A DNA stretch of 64,000 nucleotides, taken from contig WGMT01000022.1 of assembly GCA_016124945.1 (NCBI GenBank), positions 1-64,000 on the forward strand, given 5' to 3'. The position numbers were made by a program, and so were the translations under genes. The DNA is from a bacterium. GTDB taxonomy: Bacteria; Chloroflexota; Anaerolineae; Caldilineales; Caldilineaceae. Under the pieces are notes generated by a model that saw nothing but the letters and a program-made list of their open reading frames with translations, did not search any database and was not told the DNA's origin. Of this stretch, positions 1 to 9,440 are shown piece after piece. Numbering within the stretch: the stretch's first letter is position 1; the number at the start of each line of letters is the position of its first letter.

Positions 1-100
1 GTGGGGGTACACCCGGTCCCTTCTCGAACCCGGCAGTTAAGCCCACCAGCGTCGATGGTAGTCGAGGGGTAACCCTCTGCGAGAGTAGACCGTCGCCAAC
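1..100 (+). rRNA. rrf: 5S ribosomal RNA, 5' end cut by window edge
   Basis: The first 100 bases match the 5S rRNA pattern: the conserved CCCGGCAGTTAAGCCC segment of loop B/helix III, followed by the GCGAGAGTAGACCGTCGCC helix IV-V region. About 15-20 bases at the 5' end lie outside the window. It would be the last gene of an rRNA operon reading rightward into the terminator near 244-280. Confidence 0.93.
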
Positions 101-243
101 TTCATCCTTTCTCACCTCTCCGTCGTTCCTTCTTTTTATCCTAACCAACACGACGTAAATACAGAATTTGACCGCAAATCAAGACAGAAAATGCCCTTTT
201 GGGTTTATTATGTTCTTTGTGGTTAGAAATGACTATCGAAAAC

Positions 244-281
244 AAAGGACGCCGCTATCACAAGCGGCGTCCTTTTTCTTT
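244..281 (+). terminator. Rho-independent terminator after the rRNA operon
   Basis: A 13-base perfect stem (244-256 with 263-275, arms AAAGGACGCCGCT / AGCGGCGTCCTTT) encloses a 6-base loop and is followed by a T-rich tract. It lies about 140 bases downstream of the 5S gene. The A-rich left flank would let it work in both directions, so it may also stop transcription leaving glcF. Confidence 0.88.
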
Positions 282-324
282 TGGGGCTCTCTTTTGCGTC
301 TCGCCAATCTGCATGATTGGTGAC

Positions 325-408
325 CTGGCGGGATAACCCGCCAGTGCCAGGCACTGTGCAAACGCACTCTCCCCAGCGGAGATGATGCTGTACAGTGACA
401 GGCACTGA
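325..408. repeat. GTGCCAGGCACTG palindrome cluster
   Basis: A stem-loop (325-332 with 337-344, CTGGCGGG/CCCGCCAG) abuts the 15-base palindrome CAGTGCCAGGCACTG at 342-356. A partial copy (CAGTGACAGGCACTGA) lies at 393-408. The same core recurs near 32685-32754 and 47180-47262. Apart from this, the terminator and the 5S gene, I see nothing in 101-423. Confidence 0.7.
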
Positions 409-423
409 CTCGACCCCGTCAAT

Positions 424-1761
424 TTACATCCGCGCTTCGTCCTGTCGGTATGCTGCGTCGAGGATCTCGACCAGATGCATGACTTTGGCGTTCATGCCCC
501 GCTGAGCGATGCCGGCGCGCATTTGAATCATACAGCCCGTATTGGCCGAGAGGACTACTTCCGCCTGTGTCGCCGCAGCGTTGTTGAGTTTGCGTTCGAG
601 CAACTCCCCAGCAATCTCTGGCTGGAGGATGTTGTAGGTGCCCGCGCTGCCACAGCACATGGACGATTCCCCCATTTCCACAAACGATAGCCCCGGGATC
701 GCAGATAGGATTTGCCTCGGCTGCTGCGACACCTTTTGCCCGTGCACCAGGTGACACGGCTCCTGATAGGTGACCCGCCAGGGCAGCGGCGTTTGCGCCG
801 GCTTCGGCCCCAACTCTGCCAGCAGTTCAGTGATATCGCGGCTGATGGAGACAAAATGTTCGGCCCGCTTTCCGTACGCAGGATCGTCATGCAGTAGGTG
901 GGCGTACTCTTTGACATGGTGCGAACAACCGGCGGCGTTGACCACTACGTAATCAGGTTTTGCCGCTTCCAGAGCGTCGATGTTGCGTCGCGCCAGTTCC
1001 TTGGCGCGCACCAGGTCGCCGCCGTGGGCGTGCAATGCACCGCAACACTCCTGACCCTGCGGCATCACTACCTCACAGCCGTTGACGCGTAAGGCGTGAA
1101 CGGTGGCGTCGTGGACTTCGGCGAAGGCGACGCTCTGCACACAGCCGGTGAGCAGCGCCACTCGTTTCGTCGTCGTTGCCTGTGCCATCGGCGCAAAAGA
1201 CTGACCCTCGGCCTTCACAAACGATGAGCTCATGCGCGGCAACAGCTGCTCCATCTGCGCCATGCCCATCAGTTTGAGCACACCCAGCCGCCGCGCCAGC
1301 CACTGTAAACCTGTCCGCTGATAGACGGCCATCAGCACTGCCAGCAGCCGGACTCGCCCCAGGCTCATGAACAGCCAGCCGAAGACAAATCCTTCGATCA
1401 TCTGTGCCATCCGGCTCTGCGGACGCACAGCCTTGGCCTGCGCCCGCCCCGCTTCCAGCAGGTGGCCATACTCCACGCCCGACGGACAGACCGCCTGACA
1501 GGCCAGACACCCCAGGCACTGGTCCATCTGCTTCAAAAATCCAGGCGCGTCCACCGGGATGCGGCCTTCGTTGACACCGCGAATCAGCGCAATGCGCCCG
1601 CGCGGCGATGACGCTTCCAGATCCAACAGCGTATAGGTGGGGCATGATTCCAGACAGAGACCGCAGCGCACACAGGTGTCGTAGAGGTCGGCATCGGGCG
1701 CGGACACCCCCGCCTGCTGCAAGTAGCTTTGGAAATTTAGTTCAATCGGCTGCGTAGACAT
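424..1761 (-). CDS. glcF: Glycolate oxidase iron-sulfur subunit
   Basis: This is the electron-transfer subunit of membrane-associated glycolate oxidase, which oxidises glycolate to glyoxylate. Two 4Fe-4S motifs are visible: C30xxC33xxC36xxxC40P and C82xxC85xxC88xxxC92P. Two CCG-type cysteine-rich motifs of the heterodisulfide-reductase-like domain follow in the C-terminal half (QECCGALH and SMCCGSAG). At 445 residues it is slightly longer than the usual 400-odd. Its start overlaps the end of the upstream GlcD-GlcE gene by 20 bases, which points to translational coupling in one operon with the permease. A related lactate or other 2-hydroxy-acid substrate cannot be excluded. Confidence 0.93.
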   Translation of the reverse strand: MSTQPIELNFQSYLQQAGVSAPDADLYDTCVRCGLCLESCPTYTLLDLEASSPRGRIALIRGVNEGRIPVDAPGFLKQMDQCLGCLACQAVCPSGVEYGHLLEAGRAQAKAVRPQSRMAQMIEGFVFGWLFMSLGRVRLLAVLMAVYQRTGLQWLARRLGVLKLMGMAQMEQLLPRMSSSFVKAEGQSFAPMAQATTTKRVALLTGCVQSVAFAEVHDATVHALRVNGCEVVMPQGQECCGALHAHGGDLVRAKELARRNIDALEAAKPDYVVVNAAGCSHHVKEYAHLLHDDPAYGKRAEHFVSISRDITELLAELGPKPAQTPLPWRVTYQEPCHLVHGQKVSQQPRQILSAIPGLSFVEMGESSMCCGSAGTYNILQPEIAGELLERKLNNAAATQAEVVLSANTGCMIQMRAGIAQRGMNAKVMHLVEILDAAYRQDEARM

Positions 1762-4519
1762 ATTCTACCGTCCTCTCCGGCTGGGTTTGCACCAGGAATC
1801 GTCCTGGGTTGAGCAGATCCTGCGGGTCGAAGCGGCCTTTGATGCGGTTCATTAACGGCAATGCCGCCGGTGGCGCGCCCCACACCGACGCTTTCAAATC
1901 CGTGCCGGCGGCTATCGTCAACTGTGGCCATTTCTGCGCCCACTTTGTGATCAATTGGGAGGAAATTATAGATGTCGCCGCTGCATTGGACGTTCTCACG
2001 TTTGCCCAAATGATGCCGTTGGCAGCGTCTGCCAGGACGGAGAGGATCGTGCCATTGGCGGCCACGTCGCGGGACAGGACGTCCAATGCTGCCACACTCT
2101 CTGCCGCGGCGACGTTCAGGCGCAGCAAAGTGTAAGATCCGCCCCGTCCACTGAGTTGGGCTTGACCAACCAAACGTTCCCAGATCGAAGTGAGATCCTC
2201 TCCCGACCAATGTTGAGTTTCCTCCGTATCCTTGGCATCCAACAACGAGCGGACACGCTCAATCTGGCGGGTATTGGCTTCCTCGCGCCCGTCGAAGCGG
2301 ACGAGCACCCAGAGCGGCGCGTCGTGGCCCAGCGTGGTGCCATCGACGACGAGAACGCTGCTGGGCAGGAGCGGGGCCGTTGCCAGTTTGTCGAGCAGGG
2401 CGGCGGCAGCGTCGAAGTTGGCGAGCGCCGCGCCGAAGAGCAGGCTCGATTCGGGCAGCGGCTGCACTTTGACGTTGAGTTCGGTGATGACGCCCAGCGT
2501 GCCGAACGCCCCGTATTGAAGACGGGCCAGATCGTAGCCTGCCACGTTCTTCACCACCATTCCCCCACGGCGGACGATGCGACCATCGGCGCGCACGAAC
2601 TGGAGGCCAGTGATCATGTCGCGTACAGTGCCGTAGGCCGTCCGGCGTAGCCCTGTGGCGAAAGGACCGGACGCCACGATGCCGCCCAATGTCGATTGTG
2701 TGGGCAGTGGTGCGTCTAGAGGCAGGTGCTGTCCTTGGGCGGCGAGAATTTCGTTGGTCGCGGCCAGCGTGCGCCCGGCTTGCACTGCCAGTGTGAGATC
2801 GGCGGGGTAATGAGCTACCACCGCATCGAGTCGGCCAGTGTGCAGCGTCAGATCGTAGCGCTGCGGCGGATTGCCCAACTGCTTACGCGTCCCCCCACCC
2901 CAGGGGACAACGGCCACGTTGTGCGCGCTTGCCAGTTTCATCAGCGCCGACACTTCTTCCACCGAGGCGGGCGATGCGGCGATGCGTGGCATCACCTCAT
3001 CCAGCGCATAGGCCGATAGATCGTCCGGCGTGACGGAGACGGCGGCGGCGCCCACGATTTCTTCGACACGGGCCATCAGTTGATCGAAATTGAGCGGGGC
3101 GTGGTGTCCATTGCGGGCGGGTGCCGGCGGACTGGGGATATACGACTTCGGGAAGACTTTGCCCGGGTTGAGCCGTCCTTCGGGGTCGAAGCAGAGTTTG
3201 AGATCCCACATAGTGTCGAGATCGTCCTGGCTGTAAAGGTGGGCCAGGAATTCCTGCTTCTCAATGCCGATGCCGTGTTCACCGGAGACAGTGCCGCCCA
3301 GGGCAATGCAGCGCTCCAGGATCTCTTCTGCGGCCAGGCGGGCGCGGCGCAGGGCGTCTTCGTCGCGACGGTCAAACAAGATGGTTGGATGAATATTGCC
3401 ATCGCCGGCGTGGAAGAAGTTGCCGATGGGCAGGTCGTATTTCTGCGCCACTGATTCAACAAAGGTCATGATTTCGGGCAGCTTGTGGCGTGGCACCACC
3501 CCGTCTTCGAGGAAGTAGTTGGGGGCGATGCGGCCCATTGCGCCCAGTGCGCTCTTGCGCCCCAACCAGAGGCGGGTGCGTTCCGCTGCGCTTGTGGCAT
3601 GACGGATTGTGGATGCTTTGTGCGCGGTGCAGACGTCGGCAATCTGCTGCATGACGGCGTCGAGACCGGCGTCGATGCCTTCGACGTCGATGAGGAGCAC
3701 GCTGCCCGCGTCCGCCGGGTAGCCGGCGTGGACGGCTTCTTCGACGGCGCGGCAGACTTTACCGTCCATCATTTCCAGCGCGGCGGGGACGATGCCGGCG
3801 GCGATGATGGCGCTGACAGCTTCGGATCCGTCTTCGATGGTGGGGAAGACGACCAGGAGCGTGCGCACGCCTTCGGGCTTGGGCATCAGTTGCACCGTAG
3901 CGTCGGTCACAACGGCGAGGGTGCCTTCGGAGCCGACGATGACGCCGTTGAGGTCGTAGCCCACACTGTCGGCAAGGTCGCTGCCTGTCTGCACGACGGT
4001 GCCATCCGCAAGGATAGCGTTGAGCGCCATCACATGGTTGGCGGTGACGCCGTAGACCAGGCAGTGCGGCCCACCGGCGTTGGTGGCAATGTTGCCGCCG
4101 ATGGTGCTCGTCTTGCCGCTACCGGGATCAGGGGCGTAGGCGAGGCCAAAGGGCGAAACGGCTTCGACCAGATGTTGGTTAACGACACCGGCCTCGACGT
4201 GGGCGCGGCGGTTGCGGGCGTCGATGGCACGAATGCCGCGTAGCCGTGTCAGCACCAGCAGAATCCCGCCGGATGTGGGCAGCGCGCCGCCGGAGAGGCC
4301 GGTCCCCGCGCCGCGGGCGACGAGGGGGAGTCCTTGTGCGGCGGCCAGCGCCACCACTTGGGCCACCTGTGCCGTCGTCCTGGGCAGCACCACCACATCG
4401 GGGGCATGGGTGGTGAAGGAGGCGTCGTACTCGTAGAGCAACTTGTCTTCAGGCTGCATCAAGACGCTGTCTGCGCCGACGATGGCGCGTAGGTCGTCGA
4501 TGTAGGTGGGGTGGGACAT
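1742..4519 (-). CDS. glcD: Glycolate oxidase GlcD-GlcE fusion (FAD subunits)
   Basis: A 925-residue flavoprotein carries two consecutive FAD_binding_4 (PCMH-type) modules. The first (about 1-470) is GlcD-like, with GAGTGLSGG and a C-terminal FAD-linked oxidase domain ending in SGEHGIG and LNPGKVFP. The second (about 490-925) is GlcE-like, with WGGGTRKQLG, KNVAGYDL and a closing DLLNPGRF. In Escherichia coli GlcD and GlcE are separate chains, so this is a true in-frame fusion. I chose ATG 4519 because AGGAGA lies just upstream; a longer in-frame extension to 4606 runs into a heptamer repeat. Predicted role: FAD catalytic component of glycolate or D-lactate oxidation, passing electrons to GlcF. 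Confidence 0.92.
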   Translation of the reverse strand: MSHPTYIDDLRAIVGADSVLMQPEDKLLYEYDASFTTHAPDVVVLPRTTAQVAQVVALAAAQGLPLVARGAGTGLSGGALPTSGGILLVLTRLRGIRAIDARNRRAHVEAGVVNQHLVEAVSPFGLAYAPDPGSGKTSTIGGNIATNAGGPHCLVYGVTANHVMALNAILADGTVVQTGSDLADSVGYDLNGVIVGSEGTLAVVTDATVQLMPKPEGVRTLLVVFPTIEDGSEAVSAIIAAGIVPAALEMMDGKVCRAVEEAVHAGYPADAGSVLLIDVEGIDAGLDAVMQQIADVCTAHKASTIRHATSAAERTRLWLGRKSALGAMGRIAPNYFLEDGVVPRHKLPEIMTFVESVAQKYDLPIGNFFHAGDGNIHPTILFDRRDEDALRRARLAAEEILERCIALGGTVSGEHGIGIEKQEFLAHLYSQDDLDTMWDLKLCFDPEGRLNPGKVFPKSYIPSPPAPARNGHHAPLNFDQLMARVEEIVGAAAVSVTPDDLSAYALDEVMPRIAASPASVEEVSALMKLASAHNVAVVPWGGGTRKQLGNPPQRYDLTLHTGRLDAVVAHYPADLTLAVQAGRTLAATNEILAAQGQHLPLDAPLPTQSTLGGIVASGPFATGLRRTAYGTVRDMITGLQFVRADGRIVRRGGMVVKNVAGYDLARLQYGAFGTLGVITELNVKVQPLPESSLLFGAALANFDAAAALLDKLATAPLLPSSVLVVDGTTLGHDAPLWVLVRFDGREEANTRQIERVRSLLDAKDTEETQHWSGEDLTSIWERLVGQAQLSGRGGSYTLLRLNVAAAESVAALDVLSRDVAANGTILSVLADAANGIIWANVRTSNAAATSIISSQLITKWAQKWPQLTIAAGTDLKASVWGAPPAALPLMNRIKGRFDPQDLLNPGRFLVQTQPERTVEYVYAAD

Positions 4520-4539
4520 GGGGATCTCCTTTGAGAGAC

Positions 4540-4625
4540 AATGCGTAATGCGTAATCCGTCATTGGAAAAGGAAGATCCTCGTCCAATCATTTCTGGGTT
4601 ACGCATTACGCATTACGAATTACTC
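4540..4625. repeat. Inverted GCGTAAT heptamer repeat hairpin
   Basis: The left arm near 4540-4556 holds tandem GCGTAAT units and the right arm near 4599-4617 holds the reverse complement. About 40 unique bases lie between. It fills the gap between the permease and glcD inside the operon, so it would be transcribed and could fold as an mRNA stem-loop. Confidence 0.75.
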
Positions 4626-4626
4626 C

Positions 4627-6351
4627 CTACTTCAACACACCAACCCGCGCCGCATGCATCGCTGCCAACGGGTCACTGACCTGGAACACATTGAGCAGCA
4701 CAAAGCCGATCAGGCCGACCAGGGTAACGTAATAGAGCGTGGGCAGGATGGTCTTGCGCAGGGTGTTGCCTTCCTGGCCGAGCAAGCCGACGGTGGCCGA
4801 GGCGGCGACGACATTATGGATGGCGATCATGTTACCTGCGGCAGCGCCGACGGCCTGCAATGCCACAACCATTGCGCCCGAAAGGAGCAGTTTTTCGGCC
4901 ACACCATGCTGGAAGAGGCTGAACATGAGATTGCTGACGGTGTTGCTGCCGGCGATGAAGGCGCCCAGCGCACCGATGGTGGGGGCAAAGAGCGGCCAGA
5001 CGCCGCCGACGTGGGCTGCAACCCATTCGGCCATGGCCACCGGCATGCTGGAGATGCCCAGTTCGTTCATGCCCGAGTTAATGTAGACACGTACCATCGG
5101 TATGGTGAATATTAGCACAAAACCGGCCCCGAGGATAACCTTGCTCGAATCGCTGACGGCAGCGCCCAGCGCCCGCGGCGTCATGCGGTGGAGGAAGAAG
5201 GTGATCAGCACGACGGCAATCATAATCGTGCCCGGCAGGTAGAGCGGTGTGGTGGACGCTGTAATCGACGTGCCCAGGATGTTGGCCCAGCTAAATTGCA
5301 GGCTCTTGAGCATCGATCCCAGCGGGACCTGGGGCAACCGCGAGAGGACCAGCAAACCGGCCACCAGCAGGTAGGGCAGCCACGCCATCGCCGTGGAAAT
5401 CTTGCGTCCATCAGTGAGGGCGTCGAGTTTGATCTCCAGTTTGCCCATCCAGTCGGCGCTCCACTCGGAAGCGGGGGCGAAATCCCACGTATCTTTGGGC
5501 ACGAGGAAGCCGCGGCGAGCGGCAAGCGTCATCACGGCCAGGCCCACCAGCCCACCGAGCAACGACGGGAATTCGGGGCCAAGGAAAACGCCGGTCAACG
5601 CGTAGGGGATGGTGAAAGCCAGCCCACCCATAAGGGCGAAGGGGAAGATCGAGAGTCCTTCTGTCCACGAGCGGTTTTTGCCGAAGTAGCGGGTCATCAT
5701 CATCACCATGAGCAATGGGATCATAGTGCCTGCCACGGCGTGAAGCAGGGCCGAGCGCACGGTGATCATCTGTAAATATTCGGCGAAGGTCATGCCGGCC
5801 AGGGCCAGATCCCGTTCGAGGGTGGCGTTGAAGAGTCCACTCTTCACACCCACCAGGATCGGCGTACCCACCGCGCCAAAGGTGACGGGCGTGCTCTGGA
5901 TCATCATGCCAATCATCACAGCGGCCATGGCGGGAAAGCCCAACGCCACCAACAGCGGTGCGGCGATGGCTGCCGGTGTGCCGAAGCCCGACGCGCCTTC
6001 AATGAAAGCGCCGAAGAGCCAGGCAATGATCACCACCTGCACACGCCGATCCGAGCTGATGCCGGCAAAGCCGCTGCGGATGGCTGTCACCGCGCCGGAG
6101 TGTTTGAGGGTGTTGAGCAGCAAAATTGCGCCGAAGATGATGAAGAGAATATCGAAGGTAATGAAGAGACCTTGAATCGTAGAAGCGAGGACCGTGGTGG
6201 GTGACATCTGCCAGGCAAACAACCCGACTGCGGCGGCGATAACGTAGACAAGCGGCATGGCCCGTTTGGCGGGCCAACGCAGGCCAATCAAGGTGACGGC
6301 AGCCGCCACAATCGGCAGCACGGCGAGCAATGCTTGGATGCCAAGTGACAT
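4627..6351 (-). CDS. lctP: LctP/GlcA-family lactate/glycolate permease
   Basis: A 574-residue polytopic membrane protein with at least a dozen hydrophobic segments. It has the LctP-family signature around residues 110-160 ([13 protein letters not shown], then [10 protein letters not shown]) and a late [12 protein letters not shown] motif. The family imports L-lactate, D-lactate or glycolate with protons. As first gene of the operon ahead of GlcD-GlcE and GlcF, it most likely brings in the substrate that they oxidise. Start ATG 6351 is preceded by AAGGAGAAG. Whether the physiological substrate is glycolate or lactate cannot be decided from sequence. Confidence 0.92.
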   Translation of the reverse strand: MSLGIQALLAVLPIVAAAVTLIGLRWPAKRAMPLVYVIAAAVGLFAWQMSPTTVLASTIQGLFITFDILFIIFGAILLLNTLKHSGAVTAIRSGFAGISSDRRVQVVIIAWLFGAFIEGASGFGTPAAIAAPLLVALGFPAMAAVMIGMMIQSTPVTFGAVGTPILVGVKSGLFNATLERDLALAGMTFAEYLQMITVRSALLHAVAGTMIPLLMVMMMTRYFGKNRSWTEGLSIFPFALMGGLAFTIPYALTGVFLGPEFPSLLGGLVGLAVMTLAARRGFLVPKDTWDFAPASEWSADWMGKLEIKLDALTDGRKISTAMAWLPYLLVAGLLVLSRLPQVPLGSMLKSLQFSWANILGTSITASTTPLYLPGTIMIAVVLITFFLHRMTPRALGAAVSDSSKVILGAGFVLIFTIPMVRVYINSGMNELGISSMPVAMAEWVAAHVGGVWPLFAPTIGALGAFIAGSNTVSNLMFSLFQHGVAEKLLLSGAMVVALQAVGAAAGNMIAIHNVVAASATVGLLGQEGNTLRKTILPTLYYVTLVGLIGFVLLNVFQVSDPLAAMHAARVGVLK

Positions 6352-6534
6352 AGTTTCTTCTCCTTCGTAGAAACTGACGTAAGTTAGGGGTACCGGGTCG
6401 CGAATTGGGGAATACAGGGGGGAGTCTGCTTCTACCCCAATTCACATTCACTGAGGACAGCATAGTGATTGTCCACGCGACGGTCTATCGTTCGTAGGGA
6501 AGGAGAAGAACGAAAAAGGAACTAGTTCGTGAAG

Positions 6535-6755
6535 ATTGGGGACTGGTGACTGGGGATTGGTGACACGTATGACAACGAATTTGGGGATTACACGAATGGT
6601 TGTTGTCCGTGTAGGGGCGAAAGGCTGGGGCGGTTGCGGTGGAACTTCACGGTGGGCGCTCACCTCTGATTCGCTGTCATTTGGCGCCAAAATGGAGATC
6701 GCAATCTCTACTCAGTCCCCAGTCCCTGATCCCCAGTCCCCAATCCTTTCTTCAC
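6535..6755. repeat. Inverted heptamer repeats (GATTGGGGACTGG type)
   Basis: Degenerate 7-base units of GGGGACT/GGTGACT type start at about 6535. Their complement (CCCCAGT, CCCAGTC) appears at 6715-6755, giving a long imperfect inverted repeat with roughly 150 unique bases between. The right arm is also the 3' end of the response regulator gene. I see no coding potential in 6352-6707. Confidence 0.75.
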
Positions 6756-7412
6756 CTGCGCCGCCTCGCGCCGATTGTTCACATGCAGCTTCGAGAGGAT
6801 GCTGCGCACGTGAGCTTTGACGGTGTAGAGGCTGATGTCGAGGAGGTGGGCGATCTCTTTGTCGGCGAGGCCCTGGCTGATGAAGGTGAGGATCTCCTGC
6901 TCTCGCTGCGTGAGGACGTCCACCGGATCGGGTTCGCTGTCTGTTTCCTGGGGCGGGTGCGCCGGCGGCGAGGACGGGCGGTGCGTGGTGACGCGGCGGA
7001 ATTCGTTCATCACCAGCGCTGCCATTTCGGGGGTGAGCGCGGCTTCTCCTCGCGCCGCCGACCGGATCATGTCGAAGAGGTCGGCGGCGCGGATGGTTTT
7101 GAGCAGGTAGCCCTGTGCACCGTTGCGGATGGCGCTGAAGATGCGCTCTTTCTCCTCGCGCATCGTCAACATGACAATCTGCATGTCGGGCATCAGCTGG
7201 TGGATCATCTGCGTCGCTGCCAGGCCGTCGGCGCCGGGCATGTTGATGTCCATGAGGACGATGTCGGGGCGCAGTTGCTGGGCCATCACAAACGCTTCCA
7301 GCCCGTCACCGGCCTCGCCCACCACCTCGAAATCGGGCTGACTGCGCAACACACTCACGAGTCCATCGCGAAAGAGATCATGATCGTCTGCGATGAGGAT
7401 GCGGATGGTCAT
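6708..7412 (-). CDS. NarL/LuxR-family response regulator
   Basis: A 234-residue regulator with an N-terminal receiver domain (acidic D9-D10, phospho-acceptor D55 in LMDINMPG, conserved lysine in YLLKTI). A C-terminal LuxR-type helix-turn-helix follows from about residue 160 (LTQREQEIL ... LADKEIAHLL ... TVKAHVRSI). The start at 7412 has CGAGGAG upstream; a longer in-frame extension lacks support. It is the natural partner of the HisKA_3 kinase at 9418-11850, although two unrelated genes lie between them. The last dozen residues (GLGTGDQGLGTE) are encoded by heptamer repeat DNA, not by the conserved domain. Confidence 0.93.
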   Translation of the reverse strand: MTIRILIADDHDLFRDGLVSVLRSQPDFEVVGEAGDGLEAFVMAQQLRPDIVLMDINMPGADGLAATQMIHQLMPDMQIVMLTMREEKERIFSAIRNGAQGYLLKTIRAADLFDMIRSAARGEAALTPEMAALVMNEFRRVTTHRPSSPPAHPPQETDSEPDPVDVLTQREQEILTFISQGLADKEIAHLLDISLYTVKAHVRSILSKLHVNNRREAAQVKKGLGTGDQGLGTE

Positions 7413-7432
7413 ACGTGAACTCCTCGTGCACT

Positions 7433-8572
7433 TTAACCCACATGTTGAGAGACGGCTTGTCGGCGCAGCGGCTGCCACTGGCCATAGGTAAGGCAGCGCC
7501 AGATCCATTCCATCGGGCCGAAGCGGTATCGTCTTAGCCAGAAGCGACTGACGATCACCTGCGCTACAAAGATTGTCAGAACCAACACCAGCATGAGGCT
7601 TGGCCCTACCTGATCGTAGAGGCCGAATCCATAGCCATAGAAGAGCGTGGTGCCAATCAACGACTGGGCCAGATAGTGGGTCAACGCCATTTGTCCGGCA
7701 GGGGCAAAACCGCGTAGCTTGTCTGTATACAATAACACCCAAGCGGCGTAGACAAAACTCAGCAACGGCGCGCCGATGTGAATCCCCAGACTCACCAACC
7801 AGGGGATCCCTTCGTCGAAGCCAATCAGAAAGAGCACATTGCCAACCAGCGCGAAAGGCAGCGCCCACTTCCACCAGCGGCGCAGAAAGGGCCGGTATTG
7901 TTGCTCATTGTCCAGGATACCGGCCCGCCCCACCACCAGACCAACCAGAAACATGACCAGAACCATGGGGATTTGAATATCCAACACGAACGGCGTGGCC
8001 AATCGGTGGCGGAGCAAGTCCAAATAACTGCCCGCCTGATAAATCTGGGGATCGTGGGCAAGGGTCGACGTGCTCGCTGTGTCAAGAGGAACAAAGCTGA
8101 AAAAGAGTAGACCGGCTGCCGCAATCACCCCGGCCAGCGCCAGCAACACCCTGTCCGACCAATTTCTTACCAGCAGCAAAAGGACGCCGGCAGCGGCGTA
8201 CAGGCGCAGAATGTCTCCGTCCCAGAGCAGAATGGCGTGCGCCAAACCAATCACAAAGAGGACGGCCAACCGACGCACATAAAAGCCAACAAAGGGGCGG
8301 CCGCTCGCCTGCATGCGGCGCATCTGCACGGCAAAACCGACGCCAAACAAAAAGCTAAACAGCAGATAGAACTTTGTAATGGCAAAGAAGGCAATGGCCA
8401 CATCTACGATTTGATCAAATGCACTGCCGCGCGAGCCTAAGGTGTCCGCGCGCAGGGCAGAACTACTGAAATCCAACATGTTGACGAGGAAAACACCCAA
8501 CAGCGCAAAGCCGCGCAGCACATCGAGGACAACGATACGCTCTTGAACGGGTTTGAAAGTCGTTGTGTTCAT
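7433..8572 (-). CDS. DUF418 (YeiB-like) membrane protein
   Basis: A 379-residue integral membrane protein opening with the typical VLDVLRGFALLGVFLVN segment of this family. Multiple hydrophobic helices follow, and the C-terminal DUF418 region contains PAGQMALTHYLAQS and a final RYRFGPMEWIWR box. The biochemical function is unknown; an acyltransferase- or transporter-like role has been suggested for relatives. It lies downstream of the TetR gene on the same strand with a 105-base gap, and CAGGAGAAG precedes the start. The natural reading is a TetR-controlled membrane protein. Confidence 0.9.
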   Translation of the reverse strand: MNTTTFKPVQERIVVLDVLRGFALLGVFLVNMLDFSSSALRADTLGSRGSAFDQIVDVAIAFFAITKFYLLFSFLFGVGFAVQMRRMQASGRPFVGFYVRRLAVLFVIGLAHAILLWDGDILRLYAAAGVLLLLVRNWSDRVLLALAGVIAAAGLLFFSFVPLDTASTSTLAHDPQIYQAGSYLDLLRHRLATPFVLDIQIPMVLVMFLVGLVVGRAGILDNEQQYRPFLRRWWKWALPFALVGNVLFLIGFDEGIPWLVSLGIHIGAPLLSFVYAAWVLLYTDKLRGFAPAGQMALTHYLAQSLIGTTLFYGYGFGLYDQVGPSLMLVLVLTIFVAQVIVSRFWLRRYRFGPMEWIWRCLTYGQWQPLRRQAVSQHVG

Positions 8573-8677
8573 GCTCTTCTCCTGAAAGTTGACAATGGGG
8601 TAGTAGAGGCAGTGCGTGACGTCACTGCCCGGCAGGGAAAACGAAGATTGAGTTGGTCAATTGAAAGTGGAAGAGCC

Positions 8678-9268
8678 TTACGTCGCCGGTGGTTCGAGCG
8701 TGTGGATCAATGCTTCGGCACAGGTACGGGCGGCGGCGTTGTAATCATGATTCATGCCCAACCACAAGAGCGAATCGTTGCTCATCGCCAAGGCGAGGAC
8801 GCTGTACGCGATCCCTCGGCAGCGCGTTGCGTCGGCGTGTGGATAGGCTGTGTGTAAATCTTTGGTGAACATGTCGATCAGCGTATCGAACATCCAGGTG
8901 ATTGTCCGCTTCGCTTGTGGATAGCGATCTTTGGCCGTCATGATGACGTCGAAAACCAGCTTTTCGTAGTCGTCGTAGCCGGGCTCCTCGCCGAAAAGAT
9001 AGTCCAGCGTGGCAGCGATTGCCTCTTCTTGAGGAGTTTCCTCCGCCTCGCTTTGCAGTTCCTGTAGATACACCTGTGCAATCTGTTCCACGAGCGTATT
9101 CACCACCTCTTCACGGTTGCCGATGTAGTGACGGATGATGCTGCGCGTCATGCCGGCCTCTTGCGCCACCTGATCCAGTGACACGTCCAGCCCATAGCGC
9201 ACAATGCTGCGCGCAAACGCATCCAGAATTTCGGCGGTACGTTCTTCTGTCAGATCTTTTCGTCCCAT
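8678..9268 (-). CDS. TetR-family transcriptional repressor
   Basis: A 196-residue protein with a classic TetR N-terminal helix-turn-helix (about residues 10-55: AEILDAFARSI, VSLDQVAQEAGM, IRHYIGNREEV) and a divergent helical ligand-binding domain. ATG 9268 is preceded by AAGAGGAGATC. Three 18-base palindromes directly upstream (ATTGTC-N6-GACAAT) are probably its own operators, so it should autorepress and control the DUF418 gene behind it. The inducer is unknown. Confidence 0.93.
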   Translation of the reverse strand: MGRKDLTEERTAEILDAFARSIVRYGLDVSLDQVAQEAGMTRSIIRHYIGNREEVVNTLVEQIAQVYLQELQSEAEETPQEEAIAATLDYLFGEEPGYDDYEKLVFDVIMTAKDRYPQAKRTITWMFDTLIDMFTKDLHTAYPHADATRCRGIAYSVLALAMSNDSLLWLGMNHDYNAAARTCAEALIHTLEPPAT

Positions 9269-9282
9269 GATCTCCTCTTTAT

Positions 9283-9300
9283 ATTGTCAGACTTGACAAT
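9283..9300. promoter_or_regulatory. Predicted TetR operator 1
   Basis: ATTGTC-N6-GACAAT with perfect 6-base arms, 14 bases upstream of the TetR start. It is the copy closest to the gene and would overlap the transcript start or leader. Sharing the same sequence and arm spacing with the two sites upstream makes a chance palindrome unlikely. Confidence 0.8.
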
Positions 9301-9323
9301 ATATCGCCAGGAAAACTACATAG

Positions 9324-9341
9324 ATTGTCGATATGGACAAC
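9324..9341. promoter_or_regulatory. Predicted TetR operator 2
   Basis: ATTGTC-N6-GACAAC, one mismatch in the last position, 41 bases from operator 1. A spacing near four helical turns places both sites on the same DNA face. Confidence 0.78.
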
Positions 9342-9362
9342 ATAATACAGGTTGCATAGTAA

Positions 9363-9380
9363 ATTGTCAATAGTGACAAT
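9363..9380. promoter_or_regulatory. Predicted TetR operator 3
   Basis: ATTGTC-N6-GACAAT with perfect arms, 39 bases from operator 2. It lies only about 37 bases from the end of the sensor kinase gene upstream, so the array fills the whole intergenic promoter region. Confidence 0.78.
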
Positions 9381-9399
9381 CTATTCAGAACGAAACATC

Positions 9400-9440
9400 T
9401 CCCCCAGTCCCCAGTCCCTAATCCCCACTCCCCAACCCCC
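9400..9440. repeat. CCCCAGT-type heptamer repeats at 3' end of kinase gene
   Basis: Degenerate 7-base units (CCCCAGT, CCCTAAT, CCCCACT, CCCCAAC) run from the intergenic gap across the kinase stop codon. The last residues of the kinase (WGLGSGD) are read from them. Confidence 0.75.

Noticed and set aside
1073-1645. 190-residue open frame on the minus strand inside glcF
   Set aside because: It overlaps a clearly conserved gene in another frame and has an R/A/G-rich composition typical of shadow frames in GC-rich DNA.
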